A program made the position numbers and the translations under genes. Shown here one piece after another: positions 60,676-64,000 of a stretch of 64,000 nucleotides of DNA. Location: the NCBI RefSeq assembly GCF_002163675.1, contig NZ_CP019334.1:3329501-3393500 (forward strand). The letters run 5' to 3'. Source of the DNA: Polaribacter sp. SA4-12. Lineage in GTDB: Bacteria > Bacteroidota > Bacteroidia > Flavobacteriales > Flavobacteriaceae. Position 1 is the stretch's first letter, and every line of letters starts with the position of its first letter. The notes beneath the pieces are model-generated. The model saw only the letters and a program-made list of their open reading frames with translations. It searched no databases and was not told where the DNA came from.

Positions 60676-63057
60676 TTATTGATTCAAGCCAATATTTTCA
60701 ATTTCATTATTTTCTTTTAATAAGATTGATTTCTTACTTGGAATAAAAAGTGTTTTATCTTCCCATTTTGGATTCTTGTAGAAGATGTTTTCTTTTTTGG
60801 CGTTTTTGCTAATTTTAACAAAACCATTGTTATATATTAAGCAATTTGAGATAAAGTTATTTTTACCTTTTAAATCTACAGGAGCTTTTACTTTATAACT
60901 ATTTTCAAAAACTGTATTTGTTATCTCAACATTATGAATTCCTTCTGTTCTAATAATTTTTCCTTTTTCTTGATTATAGACATTACTAAAAACACAATTC
61001 TTTACAATTAAATTTCCTCCTGGTATTTCTGGGGTAATTACTTTTCTAAAATAATTTACAGCAGCTTCTTCAATATTCTTAAAAACGGTGTTTTCTAAAA
61101 TAATAGTATTAGCATTATATTCCCCCATTAAATCTTTATCATAAGATAAATTTAAACCTCTGTAATTGTCTTCAAATCTAGAGTTTATGAAACTTAATGT
61201 ATCTGCCTTTGTACCGTTATAGGCTTTAAAAACACTACCACCATTTTTATTTGTAAAGTTTTGAAAAGTAATATTGTCTACAAATAAGTTATAAAGTCCA
61301 GCTTCTTTTTTGTCTGGAGATACAATTGCATACTTTAAATTAGAATTAACCCCATCTAAAATAGCATTACTAATATTTAATGTGATTCCTTCATTTACTC
61401 TAAACAGATAATCAATTGGCTTCTCTAAACCTTTCTTAGCCATTATTATTGTTGCACCACCTTTGTCTCCAATAATAGTAATGTTTTTACCGACTTTAAT
61501 TTTCTTTTCTAAAAGATATTCTCCAGTTTTTAAATTTAATACAGATCCTGGAGAAGCTTTATCGATTGCTTTTCTTAAAGTTTCTAAACCTGGTTCTACA
61601 GTAATATTTGCTGGTTTTATGATAGGAGCAATAATATCTACTTTCCAACCTGGACCAGCTCTTAGTTTTAATGCTTTTGGTAGTTTTTTCGAATCTAAGT
61701 TAAAAGCCCCAGCATTAAATACTTGTCTTGCTGTATTAGTAATGTCTTTCTCGTAACTCTTATCATTCTTGGTAACAGCTAATAAATCGCTATTATTTGC
61801 TGTAGGAATAAGGAATGAAGCTATTTCTTTAAAATCTATTTTTGTAGGTGAAAAACCTTTTAAAGCTTCAGGAATAGGAGTATCTATATAATTATTATTA
61901 AAAGTAATTCCAGAAGTATCATCAACAAAAATAATATTTTTTGAATTCTTGTTGTTATAGATTAAGTTATTAGAAAAATTAACATTTTTAGGTGCTAATG
62001 TTTTTTCATCATCTTTTCCTTCTCCAAAAGAAATTGGTCCAGAATTAATAATTGTATTATTTTGAATGTCTACGTTTTTTACTTGGTCGTATCTGTTTAA
62101 AGGTGAATTTGGCACTCCATTCATAACAACAATTGATCCTCTGTAACCATCTCCAGTTAATCCTATTAAAAAGTTATTTCTTACAATATGACCTTGGTTT
62201 ATAACTCTAATTCCTCCTGTTTTAGAAACTCCATTTCCTATAAAAACATTTCGTTCTACTAATGCATTATTTCCATGTCTAAGTGTTAAAGTCCCTTTAC
62301 TTTCAACAAATAAATTGTCTCTAAAAATATTATCACAAGATTTGTTTGATACAATTTCTATTTCTCCATCACAATTTGCAAAAACATTTCTTTCTACTAA
62401 TGTTTTAGATGATTTCTTTGAGTTGGCACTTGTACCAATTCTAATTGTTTCTCCACCATTTTTACCTAAATCTGGTCTTGGCCCAAAAAGGTTATTGTCT
62501 ATTCTATGATTGTTTTCTAAATGTTCTTCTCCTTTTAACCAAACGACTAAAGTTGTTCCTTCGCTTATTTTACCTGTGAAATTATTGTGATCTACTCTGT
62601 TGTTTTTACCCCAAAGATCTACCCAATGGTCTTTTAATTCTGTTTCTGTATTATAATAGGATATAGTTGAATTGGTAAAACGACAATTGTTTGCAAATGT
62701 TTTTGAGTCTTTTCTAAATTGTACAACAGATTTATATTCTGTATTTCCGTCTTTAAACCAAAGACCTCCTACAATTATATACTCTCCATAAATATTTAAA
62801 GTAGAATTACCCGAAATAATTACTTTACCAGCAGTTTCTGCCTTAATTAAAATAGGATTTCCTTCTTCTCCTTTTCCATAAGCGTTTAATTTAACATCTT
62901 TCCAAACGCCATTTTTTAGTACAATAACAGCACCAGCTTTTGCAGATTTAATTGCGTTATTATACTCTGTAATGTTTGAGACTAAAATCTCTTGAGCATT
63001 TGTTTTAGATATTGTAAAAGCTAAAATTGCTACAAGTGTTAATACTATTTTTTTCAT
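60676..63057 (-). CDS. PL6 alginate lyase with two beta-helix domains (PL6-2)
   Basis: A 793-residue protein with a type I signal peptide (ISKTNAQ), so secreted rather than lipid-anchored. The first beta-helix carries the PL6 landmarks VVWLKGEEH (catalytic Lys about 171), NNLFGPRPDLGKNGGETIRIG (about 184-204) and LRHGNNAL (catalytic Arg about 257). The second beta-helix begins near residue 485 (LETLRKAIDKASPGSVLNL). It shares this two-domain plan with PL6-1 but the match at the active strands is closer to the canonical family. Its own operator (I) and terminator make it a single-gene unit. Confidence 0.92.
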   Translation of the reverse strand: MKKIVLTLVAILAFTISKTNAQEILVSNITEYNNAIKSAKAGAVIVLKNGVWKDVKLNAYGKGEEGNPILIKAETAGKVIISGNSTLNIYGEYIIVGGLWFKDGNTEYKSVVQFRKDSKTFANNCRFTNSTISYYNTETELKDHWVDLWGKNNRVDHNNFTGKISEGTTLVVWLKGEEHLENNHRIDNNLFGPRPDLGKNGGETIRIGTSANSKKSSKTLVERNVFANCDGEIEIVSNKSCDNIFRDNLFVESKGTLTLRHGNNALVERNVFIGNGVSKTGGIRVINQGHIVRNNFLIGLTGDGYRGSIVVMNGVPNSPLNRYDQVKNVDIQNNTIINSGPISFGEGKDDEKTLAPKNVNFSNNLIYNNKNSKNIIFVDDTSGITFNNNYIDTPIPEALKGFSPTKIDFKEIASFLIPTANNSDLLAVTKNDKSYEKDITNTARQVFNAGAFNLDSKKLPKALKLRAGPGWKVDIIAPIIKPANITVEPGLETLRKAIDKASPGSVLNLKTGEYLLEKKIKVGKNITIIGDKGGATIIMAKKGLEKPIDYLFRVNEGITLNISNAILDGVNSNLKYAIVSPDKKEAGLYNLFVDNITFQNFTNKNGGSVFKAYNGTKADTLSFINSRFEDNYRGLNLSYDKDLMGEYNANTIILENTVFKNIEEAAVNYFRKVITPEIPGGNLIVKNCVFSNVYNQEKGKIIRTEGIHNVEITNTVFENSYKVKAPVDLKGKNNFISNCLIYNNGFVKISKNAKKENIFYKNPKWEDKTLFIPSKKSILLKENNEIENIGLNQ

Positions 63058-63118
63058 AAAAGAGAATGTAATATTGTTTTTTATTTAATACTTAATCAAA
63101 AAGAAAACCAAAATTTAA

Positions 63119-63148
63119 TTGGTTAACCAATTTGGTTAACCAAATGTA
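63119..63148 (-). promoter_or_regulatory. Operator array I: two perfect boxes plus -7 element, PL6-2
   Basis: TTGGTTAACCAA at 63119-63130 and 63132-63143. CAAATGTA (63141-63148) reads TACATTTG on the minus strand. Confidence 0.75.
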
Positions 63149-63221
63149 CGGATATTTATTTAATAAAAAAATAGTGGAGTATTTTGAAGGTGAAAAAGCC
63201 TTTATTTTTTTGAGAATATTT

Positions 63222-63264
63222 GATGCAAAAAAAAACCTTTAGAATTAAATTTCTAAAGGTTTTT
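63222..63264 (-). terminator. Terminator after metK
   Basis: AAACCTTTAGAA / TTCTAAAGGTTT stem with a nine-base T run on the minus strand, 23 bp past the metK stop. Confidence 0.85.
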
Positions 63265-63286
63265 TGAAAGTATAAAAAAGATTCTT

Positions 63287-64000
63287 TTACAATTTAAAAG
63301 CTTCTTTTATTGTGTTTACATAATCTAATTTTTCCCAAGTAAAAGTTTCTACTTCTTCAGAAACAGTTTCTCCCATAGGGTTTGTAAATGTAACTGTTTT
63401 TATTTCTGGAGTTCTTCCCATGTGACCATAAGCAGCAGTTTCAGAATAAATAGGAGTTCTTAATTTTAAGCGTTTTTCAATAAAGTAAGGACGCATATCA
63501 AAAATAGATTCTACTATTTTACTAATTTCTCCATCAGATAAATCTACTTTAGAAGTATTGTACGTTTCAACATTAATACTTGTTGGTTTTGCAACACCAA
63601 TTGCATAAGAAACCTGAACTAAAACTTCTTTACAAAGTCCTGCAGCAACTAAATTCTTCGCAATATGTCTTGTTGCATATGCGCCAGATCTATCTACTTT
63701 AGAAGGATCTTTTCCAGAAAAAGCTCCTCCACCATGAGCACCTTTTCCACCATAAGTATCAACAATAATTTTTCTTCCTGTTAAACCTGTGTCTCCATGA
63801 GGTCCTCCAATTACAAAAACTCCTGTTGGATTAATATGATATGTAATGTCGTTTGTAAATAATTTTTGAATGTGAGCGGGTAATTTTGCTACAACTCTTG
63901 GAATCAAAATTTCTACAATGTCTTTTTTAATCTTCGCTAACATTACTTCGTCAGACTTGTCAAAATCATCATGCTGAGTAGAAATAACAATCGCATCAAT
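63287..64000 (-). CDS. metK: S-adenosylmethionine synthetase, C-terminal part
   Basis: The last 237 residues of methionine adenosyltransferase, which makes SAM from ATP and methionine; the frame is open to the right edge ([12 protein letters not shown] precedes the first internal Met). Signatures are [20 protein letters not shown] and the glycine-rich phosphate loop [16 protein letters not shown]. The C-terminal extension ([13 protein letters not shown]...[15 protein letters not shown]) is typical of Bacteroidetes. It marks the return to core genome after the alginate locus. Confidence 0.95.
   Translation of the reverse strand: MDAIVISTQHDDFDKSDEVMLAKIKKDIVEILIPRVVAKLPAHIQKLFTNDITYHINPTGVFVIGGPHGDTGLTGRKIIVDTYGGKGAHGGGAFSGKDPSKVDRSGAYATRHIAKNLVAAGLCKEVLVQVSYAIGVAKPTSINVETYNTSKVDLSDGEISKIVESIFDMRPYFIEKRLKLRTPIYSETAAYGHMGRTPEIKTVTFTNPMGETVSEEVETFTWEKLDYVNTIKEAFKL

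Noticed and set aside
1-64000. Insertion sequences, integrase-bounded islands or prophage
   Set aside because: No transposase, integrase or phage structural gene was seen on either strand; the alginate locus is not flanked by attachment-like repeats, and the tRNA-Asn genes show no 3'-end duplicate beyond the whole-unit copy.

Overview
The window is AT-rich DNA from a marine member of the Flavobacteriaceae, probably a Polaribacter or Tenacibaculum relative. The evidence is: type IX secretion (T9SS) sorting domains; SusC/SusD pairs; promoters of the Bacteroidetes form TTTG-N19-TAnnTTTG; A-rich rather than Shine-Dalgarno leaders; and small repeats typical of this family. No insertion sequence, prophage or CRISPR array was seen.

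Positions 1-22,200 are mostly housekeeping. They hold a RibA-like protein, aspS, rsmI, an OLD-type ATPase/TOPRIM protein wedged between rsmI and hopJ, a uracil-DNA glycosylase family protein, a T9SS C-type lectin protein, an OsmC protein, recJ, a Pif1/RecD-like helicase, odhB-sucA and two near-identical tRNA-Asn(GTT) transcription units. Between the genes lie several small palindromic repeats and one candidate small RNA (about 7842-7903).

Positions 22,270-63,060 form one large alginate/uronate utilisation locus. It contains two SusC/SusD pairs; two PKD-domain surface lipoproteins; alginate lyases of families PL6 (two), PL7 (two) and PL17 (one); a heparinase II/III-type enzyme; a T9SS jelly-roll protein; a KdgF-like cupin; an MFS hexuronate transporter; SDR and beta-hydroxyacid dehydrogenases that could reduce DEH; glucuronate isomerase; and a Gfo/Idh/MocA oxidoreductase. 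A separate seven-gene run holds a gluconokinase/6-phosphogluconate dehydrogenase fusion, an NRAMP-fold transporter lacking the metal-binding motifs, a FadR-type regulator, two PL7 lyases, an SDR and an RbsD/FucU mutarotase. No KDG kinase or KDPG aldolase is present, so the usual last steps must be encoded elsewhere. metK (partial) closes the window.

The most striking structure is regulatory. Nine promoters in the locus carry tandem arrays (2 to 4 units, exact 13-bp period) of a 12-bp palindrome close to TTGGTTTACCAA. In every case the promoter-proximal box shares its TTG with a TAnnTTTG -7 element, so the array covers the predicted transcription start. This ties nearly the whole locus into one regulon. 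The box resembles UxuR/ExuR-type GntR operators, and two FadR-subfamily regulators are encoded here. A different inverted repeat (GCACACATT/AATGTGTGC) flanks the first regulator and its neighbour.
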